DNA from: Harmonia axyridis
Taxonomy: Eukaryota; Arthropoda; Insecta; Coleoptera; Coccinellidae
Reading direction: 5' to 3'
NCBI RefSeq assembly: GCF_914767665.1
Contig: NC_059501.1
Span: 29,240,501-29,304,500 of the forward strand
DNA: 64,000 bases
How positions within the stretch are numbered: position 1 is the first letter of the stretch; the number at the start of each line of letters is the position of its first letter. This document shows positions 55,313 to 64,000 of the stretch, piece by piece. The notes under the pieces were generated by a model. That model made no database searches. It saw only the letters and a program-made list of their open reading frames with translations, and was not told where the DNA came from. Made by a program: the position numbers and the translations under genes.

Positions 55313-56190
55313 GAATTGTTTTTTTTATTTTAACCTCTCCCTCTTTCTGTTTAAAAACTCAATCATTTAAAAACAATAGTCTCAATTCTACAATTTCAAT
55401 CACTCAAATGTTCATGCCGCATTTCAGACGGTTAGTAGGTATCAGCAGAATGCCTAATCTACATAAAACACTCGACAATATTCATTAAACTAATCCAATT
55501 AAACAAAAATAATCAACCATTCAAATAACCGCTACGAAACCAGCTACAAAAATCGCGTCAGTTATATTTAATGAAATTACTAATGCCACATAAGCGCTCT
55601 TGTTAAGCTACCTATGGTCCTATCAATAAACATACCAAACTAGCATTGTGGATATTCTTTCATCTGAATTAATTGACCACTCGGTGAACTACATATCTAT
55701 TACCCAAGTGCAATCAATACTCATTAAACCATTCAGTCCCGAACGCGTGCTTGTAATTACCAATTATGCCCTATAATAACTGTTGATGTAACATCAGACC
55801 GACTCTGCGCTACATCTCGTTAGTTTTTTTCGCAGGATAATAGTAAGGCTCCCCAGTTTTTTCGAAATGTTATTACTTTCGTCCGAACCGTTTCACAAGT
55901 ACGCTTTGATGTTGAAGGTGCGTGAGGTCCATTGGCGTGCAATAACGGGGTTCATTATTGATGTCTTGAAATATTGAATTTGATGGGAAGGTATACTCTT
56001 CAAATTCTTATTTCTTCGACATAATTCGACATAGTGCACAAAAGAATAAATTCTTATGATTACAATGAAAGAGTTGTAAGCAGAACCTAGGGATTAGCCT
56101 TTTACAATAATTTTTTGATAATTTTATCAAGTTGAAGAAATCCGATGAGGAATATCATAGTCTTGAAACAACCTATCGTATATTGAAAAC
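55313..56190. other. Non-coding, single-copy-looking, homeodomain-type words
   Basis: 55560-55800 has balanced composition, no repeat and several ATTAAT/TAATTA words. No gene. Confidence 0.3.
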
Positions 56191-56194
56191 TGAT

Positions 56195-56560
56195 TAAAAA
56201 AAAAATTTGGTTTCTTCTACACCACTCTCAAATAGTTGTCTATCAATAGAATGCCATTTGAAGAGCGTACTATTACAACGACCATGACCAGTCCTAAGTC
56301 GATTTAAAGTACACCAAATTTTCCTAGGGAAATTGAAGCCTAGAACTTTTTTCCAAAGGATTAACGATAAGACTTTTGTTGAAGACATTACAAGAACTCC
56401 ATTCCGAACGCCAAATTTGTTTGTCGCTTTCATTAGATTGAAGGAAGGTATTAATCCATAAAGGTTTTCGCGACTTTAATCTAGCTGTTCTAGAACCTGG
56501 GAGGTAGGATACAATTGGAAAAGAGTTCGGGTAGAAATGAAATTTATCCCAAGATTTCTT
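56195..56560 (-). pseudogene. LINE (Jockey-like) C-terminal zinc-motif fragment
   Basis: The minus strand reads LKSRKPLWINTFLQSNESDK, QIWRSEWSSCNVFNKSLIVN, PLEK, then after a shift FNFPRKIWCTLNRLRTGHGR, CNSTLFKWHSID. This fits the C-terminal pattern of insect Jockey-like elements: W..EW....... N..L..NP....PGF.LPR..W..LNR.RTGHGRC...L.KW. The following CxCG...QTxxHI block is lost (LFESGVEETK). Only this end of the element remains. Confidence 0.6.
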
Positions 56561-57010
56561 GACTGAAACCTGTCTACGAATATGATGCGGAACTTCATGT
56601 GATAATAATAATACATAAAGAATACCGAAAATCAAATGACATGAGCATTTCGAACACAACTATACTTGTACCTCCCTTCCCTCAAAGCGTTATTGGAAAG
56701 GGAGTGTCACATACTATCTTTATTTGAGTAATGAAATTAAAATAATTCTGATAATGAATTATGATTAAAATTTAAGAAATTTATTTCCGCTTATATTTAT
56801 TGATTACAAAACAATTGTTTCGTCAAATCACATTTTGACTTCATTGGGATGAATTTCTGTCAAATAGAGATCGAAACCATAAATAAGGAAATGAATTAAA
56901 TAAAAACGCACAATAAAATAAGTACTTACATCCGTCACATACCAAAGAGAAACCACAAAATTTATAAATTGTCTACTTTTATGCGGTTTTATGTGAATTT
57001 TCAAGACGTA
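56561..57010. other. Non-coding, no feature recognised
   Basis: AT-rich spacer. Confidence 0.4.
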
Positions 57011-57015
57011 TACAG

Positions 57016-57976
57016 TAGGGCTGGGACTTTTTCGCCATTTTGTGTTGGAATATTCATTCTTGAATTTATTCGATTATTCGAATAATTCATCCAAACAAAT
57101 ATTCATGCTTGATTATTCATTAATATTCAACTATTCATTGAATAATCAATGAGTATTCATTGATTATTCAATGAGTATTCAGTGATTATCCAATGAATAT
57201 TCAGTGATTATTCAATGAATATTCAGTGATTAAACTCATGTTTCAATAAACCAATAGAATTCGTAAATTTCGCATAGAGTCCAGTTGATGTATGTGTGAA
57301 TTTTTAGACCCCAGATTTAAAAGAACAGAAAGATTCGTCGGTTCGCAATTCAGAATCAAACAATATTTTACCACTGAAATAGAGAAATTTCTATAAATGG
57401 CAATGCATACGGTACAGAAAATCAAGGTTTCAAATGAAAAAACTGCAATCGATTAAAAAGACGGTATTAGATTTCCTCTTCGAAAACGATTTAGATGAAT
57501 CGTTAAAAAATAGTTACAATTGTAATAATGAAATAGATATTTACGCCTTAGATTATCCAATACCCTAAGATTCAAAACCACTAGAATGGTGGAAAAATAA
57601 TCAAAACAAGTACCCCAAATTGTCTGAAATAGCAGAAAAGTATCTATGTATACCATCAACACCAATATCAACTTCTTCAGAACTATTCGTCATTGACTAT
57701 TCAATTATTCAGTGAATACTCGACTATTCACTGATTATTCATGAATAGAAAAGTAGTCATTGAATATTCAACTATTCAGATAATACTCGACTATTCACTG
57801 ATTATTCATGAATAGAAAAGTAGTCATTGAAAATTCAGCTATTCAGTGAATACTCGACTATTCACTGAATATTCATTAGTATTCGAATAATGCAAAACGC
57901 AATTATTCGAATGAATATTCAATGAATATTCGATTATTCAAATAATTCATTCATTCATACATTCATCCCAGCCCTA
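57016..57976 (+). mobile_element. hAT element with TAGGGCTGGGA ends and 8-bp target duplication
   Basis: Left end TAGGGCTGGGA at 57016, right end in reverse complement the same word (to 57976). GTATACAG lies directly left (57008-57015) and again at 57981-57988, four bases (GTAA) beyond the right end: a perfect 8-bp match. Both subterminal regions (57030-57240, 57690-57965) are dense in ATTCATTGAATA and CGATTATTC words, 10-12 bp apart, as expected for hAT transposase binding arrays. The interior carries a piece of transposase. Confidence 0.8.
57540..57695 (+). pseudogene. hAT transposase dimerisation domain fragment
   Basis: Reads YALDYPIP, a stop, then DSKPLEWWKNNQNKYPKLSE then IAEKYLCIPSTPISTSSELF. 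LxWWKxNxxxYPxLxxxAxxYLxIPxTxxxSExxFS is the hATC signature. The final ER-FS becomes SELF and the sequence then runs straight into the subterminal repeat. The BED finger and the catalytic part are missing. Confidence 0.75.
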
Positions 57977-58157
57977 GTAAGTATACAGTTGCCATCTCGG
58001 ATTCACTATCCGTGATGTTATGTGATTGCTAAAATAAATATAAGTACTATTCTTTTGATGTTCTTATGTTATCCAACAGAATATGAAGTAGTTCACTATA
58101 GATTGGTGGTGTAGGATCAGAGAAACAGGAAAATGATACTCTGTTAGTTCTCCGACG

Positions 58158-58190
58158 TTTCGGAAAAATTTATTTCCATCCTCAGGGCTC
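58158..58190 (-). ncRNA. Hammerhead-type core, inverted copy
   Basis: On the minus strand CTGAGGA (58179-58185), a GGAAA/TTTCC stem, then GAAA (58158-58161) and CGTCGG. Same arrangement as 58448-58480. Confidence 0.45.
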
Positions 58191-58444
58191 ATAACGGTGC
58201 TTGATGTCCTCCATAAAACCCATATTAGAGATGATGTTGTCAAAAAATAACCATAAACTAAACGAAACGTCGGCGAACTAACAGAGTATCATTTTCCTGT
58301 TTCTCTGATCCTACACCACCAATCTATAGTGAAGTAAAAAATGTTTGGATCACCACTTCAGATCTTGTGAAATAATTTATGGTTATTTTTTGACAACATC
58401 ATCTCTAATATGGGTTTTATGGAGGACATCAGGCACCGTTATGA

Positions 58445-58485
58445 GCCCTGAGGATGGAAATAAATTTTTCCGAAACGTGGGCGAA
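58445..58485 (+). ncRNA. Hammerhead-type core, direct copy
   Basis: CTGAGGA (58448-58454) fits CUGANGA. GGAAA (58456-58460) pairs with TTTCC (58467-58471) as stem II, and GAAA follows at 58472-58475, then CGTGGGCG. The other copies have CGTCGGCG, so the G here is a likely mutation near the cleavage region. Confidence 0.45.
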
Positions 58486-58579
58486 CTAACAGAGTATCAT
58501 TTTCCTGTTTCTCTGATCCTACACCACCAATCTATAGTGAAGTAAAATTTTTGGATCACCACTTCAGATCTTGTGGATA

Positions 58580-59700
58580 TGAAGTAGATTTCTCACTATA
58601 TCATTCCTTGAATTTGTGTTCATAATTAATTCAATAATGAACAAATACAAGAGCTTCCTCCGTACGCCAATGATCCGAATGGTTTTTTTAATTTCGATGA
58701 AAAGATCAAAACAACACACGTGCCTATATTACGACACAACAAAACCACTCACGTGGCACGTGTAACTCGATGATGAACTCTGTTAATCCGTCAAAAACTC
58801 TCGAATCTTGTTTATGTTGGATGCTGCTTGATGGATATCTCGTTACCGGGTATCATATCGATTGGTTGCTAGGTTACGTCAAGAAGTTTATTGTTAGCAC
58901 CCCTGAATTTGCTGGTTGGGAAAGAGCTACTGGGTTGTTAGATATGCATCATTGTCAATGTTTTCATTATTAAATCATATAATTCATTCTGGAATCTAAG
59001 ATTCATATATTTATCTACTCCTATTGAATTATATATTCATTTTTCAACTGCTTTTGAGCAATTAATAGTATCTATTAACAAACATCGTGAGTTATAATAA
59101 CTCACTACTATAACTCACTATAATAAATCGGAAAATATGGATCTGTGCTTCTATACTTCTCTGCTTCTATTCGATTGGCCGAAAGAGAACATTCCATTAT
59201 TGTTATTGAGGGGAGGAATGTCCGAGGGAATGTCACTTTAATAATTTCGACGTTTTCAAATCAAGTTGATATCTAATTATTGTGAATGTTTTGCTGAAAA
59301 CGATTAATTCAGATAGTGAAGATGAAATATTATATAGATGTACATTTCCAAAAGACAAACAGCTAATGTTACCATACATAATTACTTGCCAGAAAAAAAT
59401 CTAAAGGAGTTTGTAGCAATGAGGTCATTAAGTCGTCGTTGACAGGGAATGTTTTTTGGTATATTTTAATGCATTTTTATGGGCACCTATTAAGGGTTTT
59501 CAATATAGTTCTATGTCTCTACTCTACTGGATTCGAGCTAGTCGAAGCTAGTTCGATTGTTATTGGTGACACTAAGTTTCCATCTCTCTTGTAGTCGGGA
59601 TCGAGCACATATGTTTATTTCCCGTTCCTTCTGTCTAAATTCTAAGTCTGTATTTCTTTCTTAGTATTTATTGATATAGTCGTAGATAAAGTATAGTATT
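58580..59700. other. Non-coding, no gene recognised
   Basis: A short palindromic cluster of GTGAGTTATAATAACTCAC lies near 59088-59125. A 67-codon plus ORF (58770-58973) is not recognisable. Confidence 0.4.
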
Positions 59701-59702
59701 CA

Positions 59703-59820
59703 ACTAGCGGTAATTGTCATAACTCACTTGATGAATTACAGCACTCGCCTGCGGCTCGTGCTGCAAACTTCATCTGCGTGAGTTATGACCTACATTACCG
59801 CTCGTTGAATAATATACTAT
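59703..59820. repeat. Imperfect palindrome of about 118 bp
   Basis: TAGCGGTAATTGTCATAACT near 59704 pairs with AGTTATGACCTACATTACCG near 59782. The inner CTCGCCTGCGGCTCG is also partly palindromic. Non-coding, likely a small fold-back element. Confidence 0.7.
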
Positions 59821-60168
59821 TAACGTTTTATTTTTTTAGTAATTTCTCCTAAATCACTTAATAAATATGAATTCTATTGGGTTCGCATTTATTGAAATAT
59901 AGATCAGACAACATTTCGAAAAAGGACCTGTATCTTCCAAACCATTCCAAAGATTATGTTTCTTCTGGGACTCTTTTTGAGCCAAGATTTTATATCCAAA
60001 TTTCAACTTTCTCGAGTTTTTTATCAGTTACCGTCTGATAATAAGAAAAATAAAATGTATTGATTTATTATATACGACACGTGATATAATGAACATACAA
60101 CTTTGCTTCCGACGGTTTTTTTCCGAAATTCGAGGCTTCATTGTAAAGAACTGGTTATACATTTATGA
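59821..60168. other. Non-coding spacer
   Basis: No feature recognised. Confidence 0.4.
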
Positions 60169-61098
60169 TTCAAACTTCAAAGTATTGTCCATCGCAGGCC
60201 ACTACTTTCATCCAACTTTCGGACAGCGTACGAATCCCACGTTGAGAAAACTGGTCATCTTTTGAAGCGCTCCACGAATCAATCTAATTTTCACTTCATG
60301 AGACCGGAATTGCTGATCAGCCAGGCCATGTGCCATAGACCAAAATAAGTGATAGTCCGAGGAAGCAACATACGGTTGAGCATTGTCATGCTGTAAAATC
60401 CCTTCATCATGTCTCTCGTTGTATTGCGGCCATTTGTCTTTCAATGCTCGTCTCAACGCATTAATTGTGATCGATAACGATCGCCTGTGATTGTTCCAGT
60501 CGGTTTTAACAACTCATAATACACTACGTCAAGCTGGTCCCACCAAATACTGAGCATGACCTTGGAACCGTGAATATTCGGTTTGGCCGTCGACGTGGAA
60601 GCATGGTGGGGATATCTCCACTATTTTCTGCGCTTAGAATTATCGCAATGAACCCATTTTTCGTCCCATTCACAATGCGATGCAGAAATCCATTTCGTGT
60701 TTGCCTTGCAAGCTAATATCTCGGCTTCAACTCGTACAGCAACCTTGTTCCTTGTTTCTGAATCATCCCCATGATTTCAAGCGTTTTGAAATGGCTTGTT
60801 GCGTCACTCCCAATGACCCTGCCAATTCTTGTTGCGTTTGACACGAGTCTTGATCAAGTAATGCCTTCAATCCTGCATCTTCTGAAACCTTATCTCTTCC
60901 ACCGCCAAGCTGATCTTCGACGTGATAATAACCGTTCTTGAAGCGTCGAATCCACTCTCGGCATGGTCTTTCGCTAATAGCAGCCTCGCCATAGGTATTT
61001 GAGAGCATTCGATAAGCCTCAGCCCCGGATTTCTTCATATTAAAGCAGAAAATTAAAACCTCCCGCAAATGACGAAAATTTGGCTAGTAGGCTGACAT
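60169..61098 (-). pseudogene. mariner transposase (mellifera-like), inactivated and deleted
   Basis: From an ATG at 61098, with a stop four codons in, the minus strand reads REVLIFCFNMKKSGAEAYRM, SERPCREWIRRFKNGYYHVE, ALLDQDSCQTQQELAGSLGV, TQQAISKRLKSWG: both helix-turn-helix units of a mariner transposase. The middle is frameshifted. Later it reads RHDEGILQHDNAQPYV (second catalytic D) joined directly to ASSDYHLFWSMAHGLADQQF (third catalytic D), so about 23 residues between them are deleted. The end reads SESWMKVVACDGQYFE in another frame. It resembles the intact element 1.1 kb to its right, but belongs to a different lineage. Confidence 0.9.
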
Positions 61099-62151
61099 TT
61101 TTAATCGAGAATAGCTTTATGATGCAGACACAAATCGAATAATATTTCGATGGCGTTATGTTTACAAATACCTATAAGCTTATTGTTTGACATCTACGAT
61201 CTATTTATTTGGACTACTACTCACCGCTACAGCCATATATTGCAAAATGACGAAAGCAAAGTTGTACCTATACCAATAAATTTCCAACAAGTACACATTT
61301 ACAGTGTATTGGCATGCACTGAAAGATTTCACAACTTTTAAGTACTTAGTTTGATTGTTCACCGCTTTCGGCCGAAAAAAAGACGAACATCTGCCTCATT
61401 TGGCCATTTTGATCCGTCAAACGCTTTTTCATAAACAAAATTAGGAAGATTTACCTTGAATGATGAATAACTACTCGGATATCTCGATAAAAGTTTCTCA
61501 CATTTCTTAGGAGCAAAGTTTAATCTTAAAAAACTGCTCACTCGTATTCAAAATTTCATAAATACTCTAAGAATATTCAAAACCGCAGAGAGCCCTCAAA
61601 ATCGCCAACACGCAAAAAAATTAAAATAATGGAAATTCGAACGTCCATAAAAAACATTTCTTCGTCGTGCTCCATCTGGCTGGTGTGAATTATATGGATC
61701 GAAATGAACTTCGGAAAGTGAAATTTTCAGCTCCAGGTGTTTGAGTCCCACGGGGAACGAGCGACCTTGTTCGGAATTTCACCCTGGGCGTCCCGGTTTA
61801 GAAGTGGAGGAGCTAGCCTGGAAGCGGTTCCACGAAATCTCCATAAGCTCTGAATGAGTCGAAATTATGACGGAAACGATGTAGGTCAGAATAGAATGAG
61901 TAACACTTCGGTTGAGTAGATAGAAATTTCCAATCGAATCGAGGTTGAATTATTAATAATAGAGCAAGATCCAAAGATGTTATACTTATTTTTCGATTAA
62001 TACATCAAACGCTATCAAAATATCGATAAATTTCAATGTGGGGGTCAAGCATTTTATTTCTATCGTGAATTTGTAAAATGTTATTATGACGATCCATCTT
62101 GGCAGTTTTTTTTCACAAGATCAATATACCTAGTTCTGTTTTGCTAAAATC
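61099..62151. other. Non-coding, no gene recognised
   Basis: 61660-61870 is GC-richer than its surroundings and not repetitive by eye. ORFs of 60-63 codons are unremarkable. Confidence 0.35.
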
Positions 62152-62153
62152 TA

Positions 62154-63438
62154 TAAGGTGTGTGAATAAGTCTTTCCCGTTTTTTTCAAATTTTGAGCCT
62201 TTTTTGTGAAAAAATGGTTACAAATGAATTATTGAAAGTATTGGCCATCGCTAGCTACAACTTTTCCCCATCTTTCTGGCAACATACGAATCCCGTTGCG
62301 AAAAAATTCGACCGGTTTGGCCTCTATCCAGTCATCCACCCATTTTTTGGCTTCCTCGTAGGAATGGAAGTGCTGGTCAGCCAGGCCATGCGTCATCGAT
62401 CTGAAGAGATGGTAATCAGACGGAGCAATGTCTGGACTATACGGCGGGTGGGGTAGGACTTCCCATTTGAGCGTTTCTAAGTATGTTTTCACCGGCTGTG
62501 CAACATGTGGGCGAGCATTGTCATGTTGCAAAATAACTTTGTCGTGCCTGTCGGAGTATTGTGGCCGTTTTTCTCGCAGTGCGCGGCTCAAACGCATCAA
62601 TTGTCGTCGATAGACCTCGCCTGTGATCCTTTCATTCGGTTTCAGAAGCTCATAGTAAACCACACCTAGCTGGTCCCACCATATACAGAGCATGAGCTTG
62701 GCGCCATGAATATTTGGCTTGGCCGTCGATGATGATGCATGGCCGGGTAGTCCCCATGATTTTCTTCGCTTCTGATTATCGTAACGGATCCACTTTTCAT
62801 CGCCAGTCACGATACGATGCAGAAAACCCTTTCTTTTATGTCGCAGAAGCAGCTGTTCGCAAGTGAAAAAACGCCGTTCGACGTCTCTCAGCTTCAGTTC
62901 GTACGGCACCCAATTTCCTTGCTTTTGGATCATTCCCATGGCTTTCAAACGCTTGGAAATGGTTGTTCGGTCAACTCCCAATGCTTCAGCAAGTTCTTCT
63001 TGCGTTTGACACGAATCTTCATCAAGCAAAGTCGCCAATTCTTGATCTTCAAAGATTTGCGGCCGCCCGGAACGCTCCTTGTCTTTCACGTCGAAATCGC
63101 CACTTTTGAAGCGTCGAAACCATCCGCGAACACTTGAATCATCGACACAACCTTCTCCATAAGCTTCCTGAAGCAACCGATGCGCCTCGGCAGCAGATTT
63201 CTTCAAATTGAACCAATAAAGTGAAACTTTCCGCAAATGACGTCGACTCGGATCAAATTTCGACATTTTCACGATTTCAAAAATTTATGATGCGAAAAAA
63301 TTTCAACTAATGTGTTAGTGTGGAATTGTTGACAGATGAATAAGCTTTGATTATGACATATGTAACCATTAAATACGCGCACAGTATTGGTGGCGCCATC
63401 TCTTACAAAAAACGGGAAAGACTTATTCACACACCTGA
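62154..63438 (-). mobile_element. Complete mariner transposon (1285 bp)
   Basis: Terminal inverted repeats of about 30 bp: AGGTGTGTGAATAAGTCTTT on the left, continuing CCCGTTTTTT, and the same in reverse complement on the right. TA target duplications lie at 62152-62153 and 63439-63440. One unbroken transposase ORF fills the element. The length is typical for mariner. Confidence 0.95.
62229..63272 (-). CDS. mariner transposase, apparently intact (347 codons)
   Basis: Cut-and-paste transposase that would act in the nucleus on the element's own terminal repeats. Paired helix-turn-helix DNA-binding region (residues about 8-115: LRKVSLYWFNLKKSAAEAHR, SVRGWFRRFKSGDFDVKDKE, DEDSCQTQEELAEALGVDRT) ends in the linker WVPYEL. 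The catalytic acids are in VTGDEKWI, in LQHDNARPH and in APSDYHLF, with 34 residues between the last two, the mariner DD34D signature. The end ERWGKVVASDGQYFQ is complete. The length is normal (about 345). The first ATG is at 63272; the second, two codons on (MSKFDPSRRHLR), fits the family start better. No stop or frameshift is seen. Sequence features place it near the mellifera subfamily, an assignment by eye. Confidence 0.95.
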   Translation of the reverse strand: MKMSKFDPSRRHLRKVSLYWFNLKKSAAEAHRLLQEAYGEGCVDDSSVRGWFRRFKSGDFDVKDKERSGRPQIFEDQELATLLDEDSCQTQEELAEALGVDRTTISKRLKAMGMIQKQGNWVPYELKLRDVERRFFTCEQLLLRHKRKGFLHRIVTGDEKWIRYDNQKRRKSWGLPGHASSSTAKPNIHGAKLMLCIWWDQLGVVYYELLKPNERITGEVYRRQLMRLSRALREKRPQYSDRHDKVILQHDNARPHVAQPVKTYLETLKWEVLPHPPYSPDIAPSDYHLFRSMTHGLADQHFHSYEEAKKWVDDWIEAKPVEFFRNGIRMLPERWGKVVASDGQYFQ

Positions 63439-63445
63439 TATATAC

Positions 63446-64000
63446 AGGGTGGCCACTTTTTTAATGGGATTGTGTTGGTTACTTTTAAACCATAAGAGTT
63501 AGAAGGTCGGTCAAATGAAGAAAAAGTTGCATGCATAGAAGCATTATCAAGCAGTTCAAACAAATCCAGATTATCAGGGCCGGTTATTGAGATATCATAA
63601 GAAAAGTAAATTATGTCATTTTGATTTTTCTTTTCTTCCCACTTTATTTCAAATATTATCAAAAAATGTTACAGGAATTTTTTATTCGACAGTAAATAAT
63701 CCTCAATTTGACTTAATCAGATTTCGTATCCAACGTTTCGTACTCTCTGGGCCACCCTCAACCTCATTTTTTTTCAATACCGACCTGCATATTTTATGAC
63801 ATTTTTCGAAATAACTTACAATGTCATTCAAAGTGGATTTTCAGGTGATTTTGATCCTCATCCAAATTTAAAGGTGTGTATGTAAGAAAAAACAAGTCTA
63901 TTAACGATATCAATGTTCTGACCCAAAATCAATCGAACCCAGAAAAAAAATCGAGAACTGTGGCCAGTGAATGCAATTTTTCGAAAACTGCTGTCAGTTA
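63446..64000 (+). mobile_element. Possible element beginning TACAGGGTGGCCAC
   Basis: Starts TACAGGGTGGCCACTTTTTT eight bases after the mariner's right TA. No second end lies in the window. Contains TGGGCCACCCTC near 63749, whose complement matches the start in part (GGTGGCC). AT-rich, no transposase. Confidence 0.4.

Larger units (their letters stand above)
58075..58575. mobile_element. Penelope-like terminal-repeat cluster, one inverted and two direct copies
   Basis: A unit of about 105 bp (GAAACGTCGGCGAACTAACA ... AATCTATAGTGAAGT) occurs inverted at 58084-58162 and direct at 58262-58375 and 58472-58575. The flanking block ending in AGCCCTGAGGATGG is present inverted (58163-58250) and direct (58378-58471). 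The CTGANGA...GAAACG motif and the partial tandem/inverted layout are typical of Penelope-like element ends. No reverse transcriptase is present. Confidence 0.55.

Noticed and set aside
56194..56659. Two separate minus genes
   Set aside because: They are one LINE C-terminus split by a frameshift.
57030..57965. CRISPR-like regularly spaced repeats
   Set aside because: Spacers are not unique; this is ATTCATTGAATA subterminal sequence of an hAT element in a eukaryotic genome.

Overview
The window reads as AT-rich animal, almost certainly insect, nuclear DNA; a beetle is my best guess, at low confidence. I find no bacterial signals and no host protein-coding gene I can defend. Almost every recognisable coding stretch belongs to a transposable element, and nearly all are broken. 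The exception is a full-length 347-codon mariner transposase at the right end.

Layout: 1-3.4 kb holds the C-terminal end of an LTR-retrotransposon polyprotein, then non-coding sequence with a 122-bp tandem repeat. 3.4-7.3 kb holds LINE 3' tails, a fold-back repeat, a 243-bp duplication, a CpG-rich patch and a possible SINE. 8-14 kb has an RTE-like LINE end, an hAT relic with a dimerisation-domain remnant, and a Tc1/mariner-like transposase relic. 16.5-18.2 kb is a long-inverted-repeat element with an hAT-like element nested in it. 19.6-25.7 kb has a repeat also found at 42.6-43.6 kb, a LINE tail, a possible SWIM/YqaJ-protein exon, another transposase relic and a near-perfect fold-back. 28.6-30.6 kb is two partial copies of one inverted-repeat element separated by an hAT relative.

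32.4-37.4 kb has a mariner pseudogene abutting a palindromic MITE, a second mariner with a 145-bp triplication, and an hAT MITE with target-site duplications. 41.2-42.1 kb is an RNase H-bearing LINE end with a perfect 104-bp inverted repeat. 43.6-50.0 kb is the richest part. An old plus-strand LINE appears to be split by a minus-strand CR1-like LINE, whose ORF1 zinc finger is itself split by a PIF/Harbinger-type MITE. 51-52 kb is an R2/R4-type LINE end, 56 kb another LINE end, and 57 kb an hAT element with an 8-bp target-site duplication. 55.3 and 58.1-58.6 kb hold Penelope-like hammerhead-ribozyme-type motifs. 60-63.4 kb holds one dead and one apparently intact mariner.

The genes do not form a pathway. 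They are layered selfish elements, and the value of the window lies in reading insertion order, internal rearrangements and element termini. The remaining stretches are AT-rich sequence in which I see no gene; some may be intronic or intergenic sequence of a distant host gene.
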